From Spirochaetales bacterium (GTDB lineage Bacteria > Spirochaetota > Spirochaetia > Sphaerochaetales > Sphaerochaetaceae): a DNA stretch of 11,485 nt. This document shows, piece after piece, positions 1 to 6,757 of this stretch (within the stretch, counting starts at the first letter, position 1; every line of letters starts with the position of its first letter). The position numbers and the translations under genes were made by a program. The stretch spans positions 1-11,485 of the forward strand of contig JAAYQY010000108.1 of the NCBI GenBank assembly GCA_012519125.1. The letters are read 5' to 3'. The notes beneath the pieces were generated by a model. It was not told where the DNA came from. It was given only the letters and a program-made list of their open reading frames with translations, and did no database searches.

Positions 1-330
1 AACGGGGAGAACATCCACGAGCTTGGAATCGAGCCGGATATCGCCGTTGAGGAAGTCAAACTTTCCGATGAGCAGATACCTGCCTTCGAACAGTTGATGA
101 CCGACAATATCATCAGCACCTATGTGAAGGATAATCCAGAACCCAGTGAGGAGAACATCCGTCGTTTTGCTTCCCTCAACAAGGATAAAGGCATCGATGA
201 GAACATCCTTACCCTACTGGTGAGAAACGAGTATCTTTCCAAGATGCCGTATGACAAACGGCCGATCGCCGATCCTTTGTTCGACACCACGCTCAATCGG
301 GCTGTCCAGTTCATCAGGACCGGTCGATGA
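1..330 (+). CDS. C-terminal part of S41 family carboxyl-terminal processing protease
   Basis: The reading frame is open from the first base and gives 109 residues before the stop, so only the C-terminus of the protein is present. The segment 'ENIHELGIEPDI' is the typical end of the S41 (CtpA/Prc, tail-specific protease) catalytic domain, where a Gly-Ile/Val-Glu-Pro-Asp turn follows the substrate-binding region. It is followed by a charged helical tail that often ends these proteins in spirochaetes. The catalytic Ser/Lys pair and any PDZ domain would lie upstream of the window. Such proteases act in the cell envelope on the C-termini of secreted or membrane proteins. The stop overlaps the start of rsmE by 4 bases (ATGA), so the two are probably translated together. 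The family assignment rests on a short stretch. Confidence 0.75.
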   Translation, partial: NGENIHELGIEPDIAVEEVKLSDEQIPAFEQLMTDNIISTYVKDNPEPSEENIRRFASLNKDKGIDENILTLLVRNEYLSKMPYDKRPIADPLFDTTLNRAVQFIRTGR

Positions 331-1124
331 GACAGTACCTATTGCCCCCCGGCTACCAAGGAGAGAGCTCCTTGGTACTCGAGGGGAAGGAGAGCCAGTA
401 TCTGACCAAGGTTCTGCGCCTGAAAGTCGGGCAGCAGATCCTTGGTCGTGATGCAAAGGGCAAACGATATGTGCTGAAACTCACCGATATTGCGCGACAC
501 AGCTGCACCCTCTCATGCACAGTTGCAGAAGATCAGGATCCGGTACAGTCAACCGACGAGCTTCCCTCGTATCAAGGCCCCTATCCAAATCTTATCCTCC
601 TGCAGTGTCTGTGCAAGGGAAAGAAAGAAGAACAGATCGTACGCCAGGCAACCGAGATTGGGGTGCATACCATCGCCTTGGTTTCCAGCAGATACTGTGT
701 TACCGATCTCTCGGACAAGAAAGAAAGTGCCCTCTCCTCCCGTTTCGACCGGCTGGAAGCTCAGATCAAGGAGGCAATCCAGCAAAGCGGGTCGCCGGTT
801 CCGACCCAGCTCGAACGAAAGGTCATCCCTCTTTCAGAACTTCCCACGTGGTGGAATGGCCGTGGACTTGGGTTGTTCTTTCATCAGAGCAGCCGTCCAC
901 ACCAGCAGGAGACCCTTGCTTCGCTGGTACGCACTCTTCCGTTTCAAACTCCCATTGCCGTACTCATCGGACCCGAGGGGGGCTTCAGCGATGAGGAGTG
1001 CTTGTTCTTGGAAGATCATGGCTTCACTGCAGTGCTTCTGAAAACGAATATTCTCAGAAGTGAGACAGCGGGAATCTATGCGCTTTCTGCTTTGCAAGTG
1101 CTCATGACAGAATCTCATCACTAA
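327..1124 (+). CDS. rsmE: 16S rRNA (uracil-1498-N3)-methyltransferase RsmE
   Basis: This 265-residue protein is close to the usual RsmE length of about 245 residues. RsmE uses S-adenosylmethionine to methylate N3 of U1498 in helix 44 of 16S rRNA, in the assembled 30S subunit. An N-terminal PUA-like domain (about 1-75) starts with 'MRQYLLPPG' and has the 'YLTKVLRLKVGQ' segment (the family's H-x-x-V-L-R-L/M-x-x-G). The SPOUT methyltransferase domain follows, with 'KGKKEEQIVRQATEIGV' (97-113), the SAM-binding 'IGPEGGFSDEE' (214-224) and the knot segment 'ILRSETA' (242-248). The start ATG overlaps the stop of the upstream protease gene, which fixes the start and implies translational coupling. 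An insertion-like stretch near 66-88 separates the two domains. All key motifs are present. Confidence 0.95.
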   Translation: MRQYLLPPGYQGESSLVLEGKESQYLTKVLRLKVGQQILGRDAKGKRYVLKLTDIARHSCTLSCTVAEDQDPVQSTDELPSYQGPYPNLILLQCLCKGKKEEQIVRQATEIGVHTIALVSSRYCVTDLSDKKESALSSRFDRLEAQIKEAIQQSGSPVPTQLERKVIPLSELPTWWNGRGLGLFFHQSSRPHQQETLASLVRTLPFQTPIAVLIGPEGGFSDEECLFLEDHGFTAVLLKTNILRSETAGIYALSALQVLMTESHH

Positions 1125-1250
1125 ACCGGTACACCTCTTGAATATAGAGTAGAGGGTCTCCTTATAACCGCTTGAAACTCATATCGGGAATATTTGTTGA
1201 ACCCTGACGATCCTGCTTGCTTCCCAAACTCATTGTGTCAGGAGTCTGCC

Positions 1251-2369
1251 ATGTCACTGTTCGTCGTCTCTTCGGACTGGAGGTTCAAAGAGAAGTTCAA
1301 ACTGCGCTACAAATCGTCATTTCTTTCGCTCTTCACCATGACTGAAAAAGTTGTGAATGCCTTGAGAACGGAAAACCCAAGTTTGCTGATTGTTGACAGC
1401 AAGCTCGGGAAAAACACCCAAGAAGCATTCGTCGAAGAACTTGCCCACCAAAGCCCTGTTTGCCCGATTCTTCTCTGTATGGATGCAACATTGCACCTAC
1501 CCGAGCGGGTACAGCAAGCACTCTCTCTTCATACCGTCCATCGAGCCACCCTTGATTGGGAAAACTTGTTTGAACATCTCGATAGGATGGCAAGTGCAGA
1601 GTTGGCGGAAGAGAAGAAGAGTCTGTACCATCCCAGCGGGCTCATCGGAAATAGTGAGAGTATCAAGAGCGTCAGGAAACAGCTGATGCAGTATGCAAAC
1701 CACTCCTGTTCAGTACACCTCTTCGGAGAGACAGGAACAGGCAAGGAACTTGCAGCAAACTACCTGCACAGCCTCAAGTATCCTCATCGCAACATGGTCG
1801 CTGTCAACTGCTCACTGCTCTCCGGAGCACTGGGAAACTCAATGTTCTTCGGCCACACAAAGGGTGCGTTCACCGATGGGAAAAATGAGCTGAAAGGGTT
1901 CGCTTACGAAGCGGACCAATCAACACTCTTTCTTGATGAAGTGGAGAACCTCTCCCTCCAGTTCCAGGCCGACCTTCTCAGGTTGCTTGAAACAGGGCAC
2001 TACCGACACTATGGAGATACCCAACTCCATACCTCACGTTTTCGCTTGGTTACTGCATCGAATGAGAAGCTCCAAACCCTGATCGATAAGCGGTCAATGC
2101 GCAAGGATTTCTACTACAGAATAACCGATGTTGCGCTCACCCTCCCCCCACTGAGGGAGCATCTTGAGGATATTCCCCTTCTTTGCTCTCACTATATCGA
2201 TCTTCATGCACCAGGGAAAACCATCACAGATCAGGCTTTGAAACTCTTGGAAACTCATCACTGGCCAGGAAACGTGAGAGAACTGTTCTCCACCTTGAGA
2301 AGGGCGCTTCTCCGTTGCCATGACTCAGTTCTGGTGGCCATTCACTCCGAAGATATGTCCCTAGCCTGA
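1251..2369 (+). CDS. Orphan sigma-54-activator-type AAA+ protein with degenerate receiver and no DNA-binding domain
   Basis: This 372-residue protein resembles NtrC-family enhancer-binding proteins. Residues 1-112 look like a response-regulator receiver in which an Asp sits at the phosphorylation position (LLIVD, D49). The acidic pair after strand 1 is reduced to 'SSD', and no clear conserved Lys is visible late in the domain. The AAA+ domain (about 131-350) has Walker A 'GETGTGKE' (159-166), Walker B 'LFLDE' (226-230), an arginine-finger region 'RKDFYYR' (284-290) and sensor II 'WPGNVREL' (338-345). The loop that contacts sigma-54 is GAFTDG (205-210) instead of GAFTGA. The protein stops about 25 residues after sensor II, so the C-terminal Fis-type helix-turn-helix is absent. 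ATG 1251 is chosen over an upstream TTG at 1194 because GGAG at 1241-1244 stands six bases before it. The physiological target is unknown. It could activate sigma-54 from solution or have lost that role. Confidence 0.8.
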   Translation: MSLFVVSSDWRFKEKFKLRYKSSFLSLFTMTEKVVNALRTENPSLLIVDSKLGKNTQEAFVEELAHQSPVCPILLCMDATLHLPERVQQALSLHTVHRATLDWENLFEHLDRMASAELAEEKKSLYHPSGLIGNSESIKSVRKQLMQYANHSCSVHLFGETGTGKELAANYLHSLKYPHRNMVAVNCSLLSGALGNSMFFGHTKGAFTDGKNELKGFAYEADQSTLFLDEVENLSLQFQADLLRLLETGHYRHYGDTQLHTSRFRLVTASNEKLQTLIDKRSMRKDFYYRITDVALTLPPLREHLEDIPLLCSHYIDLHAPGKTITDQALKLLETHHWPGNVRELFSTLRRALLRCHDSVLVAIHSEDMSLA

Positions 2370-2516
2370 ACAGTGGCTGGTGCAGTCACTACAGCAACCG
2401 CTGCAGGCTGAGAAATAGGCCCTGCCTGCCTTGATGCGCTGTCTTCTTTTCAAGCTCTTCACTGCCCTGTAGATGAGAAACACCAGGGCAGAAACTCCTA
2501 TCACATAGTTGATCAT
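2361..2516 (-). CDS. FeoB-associated Cys-rich membrane protein
   Basis: This small protein has 51 residues. An N-terminal membrane helix (about residues 2-17, 'INYVIGVSALVFLIYR') is followed by a basic stretch (VKSLKRRQRIK) and a Cys-rich tail containing five Cys (C-x-x-C-C-x-x-x-C-x-x-x-C). This layout matches the FeoB-associated Cys-rich membrane protein family, found next to feoB in many anaerobes. The tail may bind Fe(II) or hand it on at the inner face of the membrane, but the family's function is not firmly established. The ATG has a strong GGAGG four bases upstream, and the gene starts only 8 bases after the feoB stop, so it is the last gene of the feo operon. Its 3' end overlaps the convergent AAA+ gene by 9 bases. 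Confidence 0.85.
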   Translation of the reverse strand: MINYVIGVSALVFLIYRAVKSLKRRQRIKAGRAYFSACSGCCSDCTSHCSG

Positions 2517-2524
2517 ACGTCCTC

Positions 2525-4561
2525 CTACCAAACCAACAATCCAAGCAGGTTTATCAAAAGGGCAATCACATAGGCCGTCCCCATCTGGATAGCGATAGCC
2601 CCGGTTGTCCGCTTCCAGCTTTTCAGCTCCCGTTTCATAGCCCCAACGGCCGCAAAACAGGGCATGCAAAGCAGGTTGAAAGCCATGTAGGCAAGGGCAG
2701 CTCCCTTGTTGGGTATATCAGCGTGGATACTGCTCAGTGCGTTCGTATCCGAACCCTCCATCAACACTGACTCTGTATAGATGTCAAAGGCTGCATCGCT
2801 ATCATATACGCCTCCCTCAAAACCCAGCTCACTCAGCTCTTCAGCTTCCATCTCTCTGAAGTACTCTTGCAGATACTCCTCGCTCACATCCTCACTATAG
2901 AGTTGAGCCAAGGTGACAACCACCATCTCCTTGGCAACCCATCCGGTGGCAATGCCTACCGTCGGTCTCCACGCTCCAAACCCAAGGGGCTTGAAGACCG
3001 GAGCAACAGCCTTTCCTACCGAGGCAAGCAGGGAGTCATCCATGGCCGAAAGAACTGTCCCTTCTTCTGCCCGGTGTTCTGCTGTAAAGGATGAGAGACT
3101 GAAGTTTGAGAGAGCCCAGATGAGGATGGTGGCGGCAAGGATGACCGTCCCTGCCTTCTGGACAAACCCCTTCACCTTCTCATACCCATGGATCCAGACC
3201 GATCGGAGGGTGGGAAGCCGATACTGAGGGAGCTCCATCAGAAAGTTGGAGACCTGGCCTCTGTATGCAATGCGGTTTATCACCAGCGAGACGAGAATGG
3301 ATACTGCAAGACTGAGCAGATAGAGAAAGAAGAGCACCATCGTTTTGTTCCCATCAGCAAAAAAGAGAGAAACAAACATGATGAAAATCGGTAATTTCGC
3401 TCCACAGGGCATAAACCCACAAAGCAGGGTGGTGATCCGTCTGTCCTTTTCACTGTCCAGTGTCCTGGTTGCCATAATGGCAGGAACCGAACACCCGAAG
3501 CCCATAAGCAAGGGAATGAAGGAACGACCTGAAAGGCCAAACCGTCGGAAGATCCGGTCCATGACAAAGGCAACACGGGCCATATAACCGCTGTCCTCGA
3601 GAAAGCTCATCAGCAGGTAGAGCACCAAGATCAGGGGAAGGAAGCCAAAAATTGCACCCAAACCCTCAAGCACCCCATCCACTACGAGGCTATACGCCCA
3701 ATCTGCAGCACCCAAGGAGAGTAAGAGATTGGCAATGAAATCGGCGAGCGATCCCCAGAGGAATTCCACCAAGGCTGCCAAGGCAACTCCGGGGCTGCTC
3801 AAGCCGGGGATAAAGAGGAAGTTTTCGCTGAAGGTGGCAGCAAACAACAGATACATGACCAGCGCAAAGACAGGAAGGGCAAAAAAGCGATGGGTAAGCA
3901 ATTTATCCAGCTTGTCACTACGACTTTCAATCGAAATGCCGTCAACGCTTGCCTTCCTCGTAACCGCCTTCTCCACCAAGGTGGAGATGAAAGAGTACCT
4001 ACGGTCGGCAAGGGTATCCTCATCCACGCTCTTTGAAAGAGCATACAGAGCAAGAGGCTTGGGGCGTCTGTTTGTACTGATGGTAAGCTTGACTGCCTTC
4101 ATAAGTTCATCAAGGCCTTTGCCATTCCTCGCTTCGATGGGGATGACGGCAACCCCAAGCTCAGCCTCAAGCCGTTTGCAGTCTATGGTCTCCCCTTTCT
4201 CACGCACTTCATCCATCATATTGATGGCTAGGACGGTTGGAACACCTGTTTCGAGAATCTGGAGGGCGAGATAGAGATTGCGCTCTATGCTTGATCCATC
4301 CAAGACATCAATGACACAGTCTGGCTTCTCTTCGACAATATAGGTGCGGGTAATGATCTCTTCAGCACTGTACGGATTGAGGGAGTAGGTTCCCGGCAAG
4401 TCGAGGATGGAAAGGGAAGGATCCTTGGTATAGGTTCCTTCCTTCTTGTCTACAGTCACTCCCGGCCAGTTTCCTACATGCTGGCGCGATCCTGTCAGGG
4501 CATTGAATACGGTGGTCTTGCCGGAATTTGGATTACCGGCAAGCGCGATGGTGCTGGACAT
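2525..4561 (-). CDS. feoB: Ferrous iron transport protein B (FeoB)
   Basis: This 678-residue protein is slightly short for FeoB (usually 700-780). It is the inner-membrane Fe(II) permease with a cytoplasmic G domain. The G motifs are G1 'GNPNSGKT' (9-16), switch I region 'GNWPGVTV', G3 'DLPG' (54-57), G4 'NMMD' (114-117) and G5 'EARNGKG' (about 143-149). After the GDI-like helical part come the membrane region and the two Gate repeats, with the conserved Cys motifs 'GFGCSVPAIMATR' and 'FMPCGAKLP', and later 'CMPCFAAVGAMKREL'. A very acidic loop ('EYFREMEAEELSELG' and following) precedes the last helices. ATG 4561 has AAGGAG six bases upstream. A TTG five codons earlier overlaps that ribosome-binding site and is rejected. 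The gene lies downstream of two feoA genes and has its own operator-bearing promoter candidate. Confidence 0.97.
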   Translation of the reverse strand: MSSTIALAGNPNSGKTTVFNALTGSRQHVGNWPGVTVDKKEGTYTKDPSLSILDLPGTYSLNPYSAEEIITRTYIVEEKPDCVIDVLDGSSIERNLYLALQILETGVPTVLAINMMDEVREKGETIDCKRLEAELGVAVIPIEARNGKGLDELMKAVKLTISTNRRPKPLALYALSKSVDEDTLADRRYSFISTLVEKAVTRKASVDGISIESRSDKLDKLLTHRFFALPVFALVMYLLFAATFSENFLFIPGLSSPGVALAALVEFLWGSLADFIANLLLSLGAADWAYSLVVDGVLEGLGAIFGFLPLILVLYLLMSFLEDSGYMARVAFVMDRIFRRFGLSGRSFIPLLMGFGCSVPAIMATRTLDSEKDRRITTLLCGFMPCGAKLPIFIMFVSLFFADGNKTMVLFFLYLLSLAVSILVSLVINRIAYRGQVSNFLMELPQYRLPTLRSVWIHGYEKVKGFVQKAGTVILAATILIWALSNFSLSSFTAEHRAEEGTVLSAMDDSLLASVGKAVAPVFKPLGFGAWRPTVGIATGWVAKEMVVVTLAQLYSEDVSEEYLQEYFREMEAEELSELGFEGGVYDSDAAFDIYTESVLMEGSDTNALSSIHADIPNKGAALAYMAFNLLCMPCFAAVGAMKRELKSWKRTTGAIAIQMGTAYVIALLINLLGLLVW

Positions 4562-4577
4562 GGGTGTCTCCTTCAAT

Positions 4578-4606
4578 ATGTTAGCTATTTCTAACTTTTA
4601 AAGCAA
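4578..4606 (-). promoter_or_regulatory. Candidate internal promoter for feoB
   Basis: Read on the minus strand, TTGCTT (4606-4601) and TAACAT (4583-4578) are separated by 17 bases, and the feoB ATG follows at 4561. The palindromic operator at 4580-4595 covers the spacer and most of the -10 box. This would allow feoB to be transcribed apart from the feoA genes, under the same metal control. The boxes are only fair matches to the sigma-70 consensus, so the call leans on the operator position. Confidence 0.4.
4580..4595. promoter_or_regulatory. Palindromic operator 2 of the feo locus
   Basis: GTTAGCTATTTCTAAC is an inverted repeat with perfect five-base arms (GTTAG/CTAAC) around six bases. It matches the site at 5093-5108 in 14 of 16 positions, and both lie directly upstream of feo genes. 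TTAG-N6-CTAA resembles operators of DtxR/MntR-type metal-dependent repressors more than a Fur box. The regulator itself is not in the window, so the family is inferred from the shape of the site and the function of the genes. Confidence 0.65.
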
Positions 4607-4611
4607 AAAAC

Positions 4612-4836
4612 TTACAGCTTTTCTACCTCAATGAGCGCAGCGTCGTGCCGTCTCAAACTGAGATTATACCCGCGAAGAGAGAGATCCAACGGATCTCCAA
4701 GTGGGGCCACTTTGATCAACTGTATCTCCACCTTTGATGTGATACCCATATCCAAGATGCGTTGACGCATCGCTCCCTGGGTGCCAATGGAAAGCACCCG
4801 CGCCCTCTCTCCAGGACGCAATTCTCCTAGTGTCAT
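4612..4836 (-). CDS. feoA: FeoA family protein (first of two, feoB-proximal)
   Basis: This 74-residue SH3-like protein is close to the typical FeoA size of about 75. The diagnostic segments are 'LDMGITSKVEIQLIKVAPLGDPL' (split as LDMG, then the APLGDPL turn) and 'LRGYNLSLRRHDA', both very close to the family consensus. FeoA is a small cytoplasmic partner that supports FeoB-dependent Fe(II) uptake, probably by binding FeoB. The ATG has GAGGAG about nine bases upstream. It starts 29 bases after the other feoA and ends 50 bases before feoB, with an operator in that gap. Confidence 0.93.
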   Translation of the reverse strand: MTLGELRPGERARVLSIGTQGAMRQRILDMGITSKVEIQLIKVAPLGDPLDLSLRGYNLSLRRHDAALIEVEKL

Positions 4837-4865
4837 CGTTACTATCTCCTCGTATTACTACGCTT

Positions 4866-5078
4866 TTATGCTACATTTATTTGGTGTGCAAGCCCTCGAT
4901 TCAGGGCAAGACGAACACCTTTGAGAGAGAGGATGAGCCCTTCTTTGGTAGTACCCACGATCTGAACACGCTCACCGATCACAAAACCAAGATCCATAAG
5001 ATGGCGTTTGAGTTCTTCATCGGCGTGAAGGCTCACAATCCTTCGTGTTTCACCGACTTGGGCATAGGGAAGTGGCAT
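4866..5078 (-). CDS. feoA: FeoA family protein (second copy, first gene of operon)
   Basis: This 70-residue FeoA-domain protein is of the more divergent type. The recognisable core is 'LKRHLMDLGFVIGERVQIVG' followed by 'LILSLKGVRLALNRGLAHQI', which matches the FeoA fold (L-x-D-L-G-x-x-x-G-x-x-V, then the LNR strand). It lacks the APLGDP turn of the neighbouring copy, so the two are paralogues with different surfaces rather than a recent duplication. Two dissimilar FeoA proteins before one FeoB are common in anaerobes, and they may bind FeoB together or have separate roles. The ATG has GGAGG six bases upstream. It is the first gene after the operon promoter and operator. Confidence 0.9.
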   Translation of the reverse strand: MPLPYAQVGETRRIVSLHADEELKRHLMDLGFVIGERVQIVGTTKEGLILSLKGVRLALNRGLAHQINVA

Positions 5079-5092
5079 AGATATCCTCCATT

Positions 5093-5108
5093 GTTAGCTG
5101 TATCTAAC
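5093..5108. promoter_or_regulatory. Palindromic operator 1 of the feo locus
   Basis: GTTAGCTGTATCTAAC has perfect five-base inverted arms. It differs from the site at 4580-4595 only at two central positions. It lies between the -10 box (5119-5124) and the ribosome-binding site of the first feoA, about where transcription begins. A bound repressor there would block initiation. A DtxR/MntR-type iron- or manganese-responsive repressor is the likeliest ligand (inference). Confidence 0.7.
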
Positions 5109-5118
5109 TTCTGGATAG

Positions 5119-5148
5119 TTTATACAACCTTTCTTTGCCTTCTGTCAA
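5119..5148 (-). promoter_or_regulatory. Promoter of the feo operon
   Basis: On the minus strand a perfect -35 TTGACA (5148-5143) and a good -10 TATAAA (5124-5119) are 18 bases apart. Transcription would start around 5112, just ahead of operator 1. The promoter sits immediately after the stop of the upstream, same-strand diguanylate cyclase gene. Confidence 0.75.
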
Positions 5149-5160
5149 GTGTTTTTTCTA

Positions 5161-6684
5161 TTACCAATCAATTTCGCAACGATCGCGTCCCGCTTCCTTC
5201 GCTCGGTAGAGGGCTTTGTCAGCGCGTTTGAGCGCCTGTTGCTCATTTATATCACTCTCACGGAATGTGGCGATACCGATGGAGATGGTAAGTGAAAAGG
5301 AAGCTCCCTCACTGGAAATATCCACAGCTCTTGCCGTCTCCAACAAAGTGGTGGAGATTTTCTCAAGATTCTTTCCCCCAATATCGGAACAGATTACCAA
5401 GAACTCATCCCCTCCCATCCGAAACAAAGCGTCTCTGGTGCAGACAACATGCTCCAAGGCGCGGCAAAGTTGGACCAGTGTCCTGTCCCCGATATCATGG
5501 CCATAGGTATCGTTGATATGCTTGAAGTAATCTATATCAAAGAAAGCCAGCAGAACCGGCGTCTTGTCCCGCTTGAACCGGAAGAACGTATCCTTGAGCA
5601 CCAACTCACCGTAACGACGGTTGCCGATGCCGGTGAGGGTATCCTGATTAGCTTCCAACTGCAGAGCCTGATTATCCTTTTTGCTCTTTCGTTTCTCGAT
5701 GATCATCAAGAGAACAGAATTGAAGACAAAGAGAGCCAGCACCAAGAAGATGAATAGTGGGGTGATCTGCCTGAGGATAAAGGAACTCTGGTTGTTGGTG
5801 TTGTCCACATAGATTGAAAGGTCATCGAGGTGAATGCCCATAGCCACAATCCAATTGTAGTCCTTGTAGAGCTTGGCATAGGTGAGTTTTTCTGAAATCT
5901 CCTTACTGTCCTTCTTCTGGAAGTAGTAGGTGAAAAACAGTTCCCCATGCTCCTTCACCCCCTCAAGCTCGGTCTTGTAGGGGGTATTCCCCTTGATATC
6001 GGTCATGCTGGTGGAAAGCAGGGTACCGGCCGTATCACGCAGGTTGGGATGAATCCTTCGGGTGGCATACCCATCCCCACCATCCCGTTGACCACCTCGT
6101 TGACCCAGATATAGGAGTTCTCTGAGTAGGCAGAGCCATAAATCTCTTCGGCAATGGACGCTTTCACCTCAGATTCAATCATCGTTTGCGGAATGCCAAG
6201 AAAGAGGGTGTAGGGTGCATAGGAACAGAGGGAGTGGGTGACGTACTCATGTATTCTCGTTCTCACCACCTCAATGGGAAGTTCCCCTTCACCAACCAGT
6301 GAGTGAGTGTCCAACATCACCTTACCCGTTTCCTTTTCCCACAACACGGCGGTCCATGCTGCATTGGCCGTATTGGAAAAATATGAGGTGGCCCTTCCCA
6401 CAAAACCGTCACCGGTTGTGTAGGCATTGTCGAGGAGCAAAAGCTTCCGCTCCAGCTCGGCCTGATAGCGTTGGTTGGTGATAACACGTTGGGTATCGAT
6501 GCGTTTGATCTGGTTCTGAACTGAGTCGTACAAAAACTGCCGCTTCAACTGCTCAATACTTTCAGCAGTGTTGGTACGGTACACCTTTTTCGATGCGGGA
6601 GATGGTCAGCAAGCTGAGGGCCAACAACAGAATCGCAGAGATGAGAATGATGGATGTACTGGTTGTCCAGAACTTGCGCTTCAA
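5161..6684 (-). pseudogene. Membrane Cache-GGDEF diguanylate cyclase, broken by two compensating frameshifts
   Basis: Read with two one-base corrections this is a single protein of about 507 residues. The start is a TTG at 6684, with AGGGGG six bases upstream, followed by a transmembrane helix ('SIILISAILLLALSLLTI'). An A5 run (T run 6586-6590) then shifts the frame by +1. A periplasmic Cache sensor follows in the second frame. At the G4 run (6075-6078) the frame shifts back, and the Cache domain resumes as 'DGYATRRIHPNL...STSMTDIKGN', a well-known pattern of this domain. A second transmembrane helix lies near 309-329, then a GGDEF domain with intact 'DTLTG' and 'MGGDEF' (GGDEF about 424-428). 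The inhibitory I-site has C-T-R-D instead of R-x-x-D. As read, the fragments are separate: 5161-6006, 6003-6584 and a short N-terminal piece. It would make cyclic di-GMP if repaired. Sequencing error, true decay, or slippage could each explain it. Confidence 0.85.
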
Positions 6685-6707
6685 AGAATGCCCCCTGATG
6701 TGATGCA

Positions 6708-6736
6708 ATCATAGCAAAGGTACAAGGAGTGAGCAA
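6708..6736 (-). promoter_or_regulatory. Promoter of the diguanylate cyclase gene
   Basis: On the minus strand TTGCTC (6736-6731) and TATGAT (6713-6708) are 17 bases apart, giving a start near 6700 and a short leader carrying the AGGGGG ribosome-binding site before the TTG at 6684. This supports the TTG as the true start of the cyclase and shows that the gene would begin close to DnaA box 1 (6758-6766). Confidence 0.5.
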
Positions 6737-6757
6737 TGTGAGAAGTTGTGCTGAAAG

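Noticed and set aside
1125..1193. Promoter for the AAA+ gene between rsmE and its start
   Set aside because: Only poor box pairs were found (for example TTGAAT with a 19-base spacer to TATAAC), too weak to report as a feature.
1194..1250. TTG at 1194 as the start of the AAA+ protein
   Set aside because: It has no ribosome-binding site. The ATG at 1251 has GGAG at ideal distance, and the receiver-like fold begins there.
6003..6584. Segment starting with GTG at 6584 as a separate gene for a Cache-only protein
   Set aside because: The membrane anchor lies upstream in another frame, and the missing half of the Cache domain lies downstream in that same other frame. It is the middle of one frameshifted cyclase gene.
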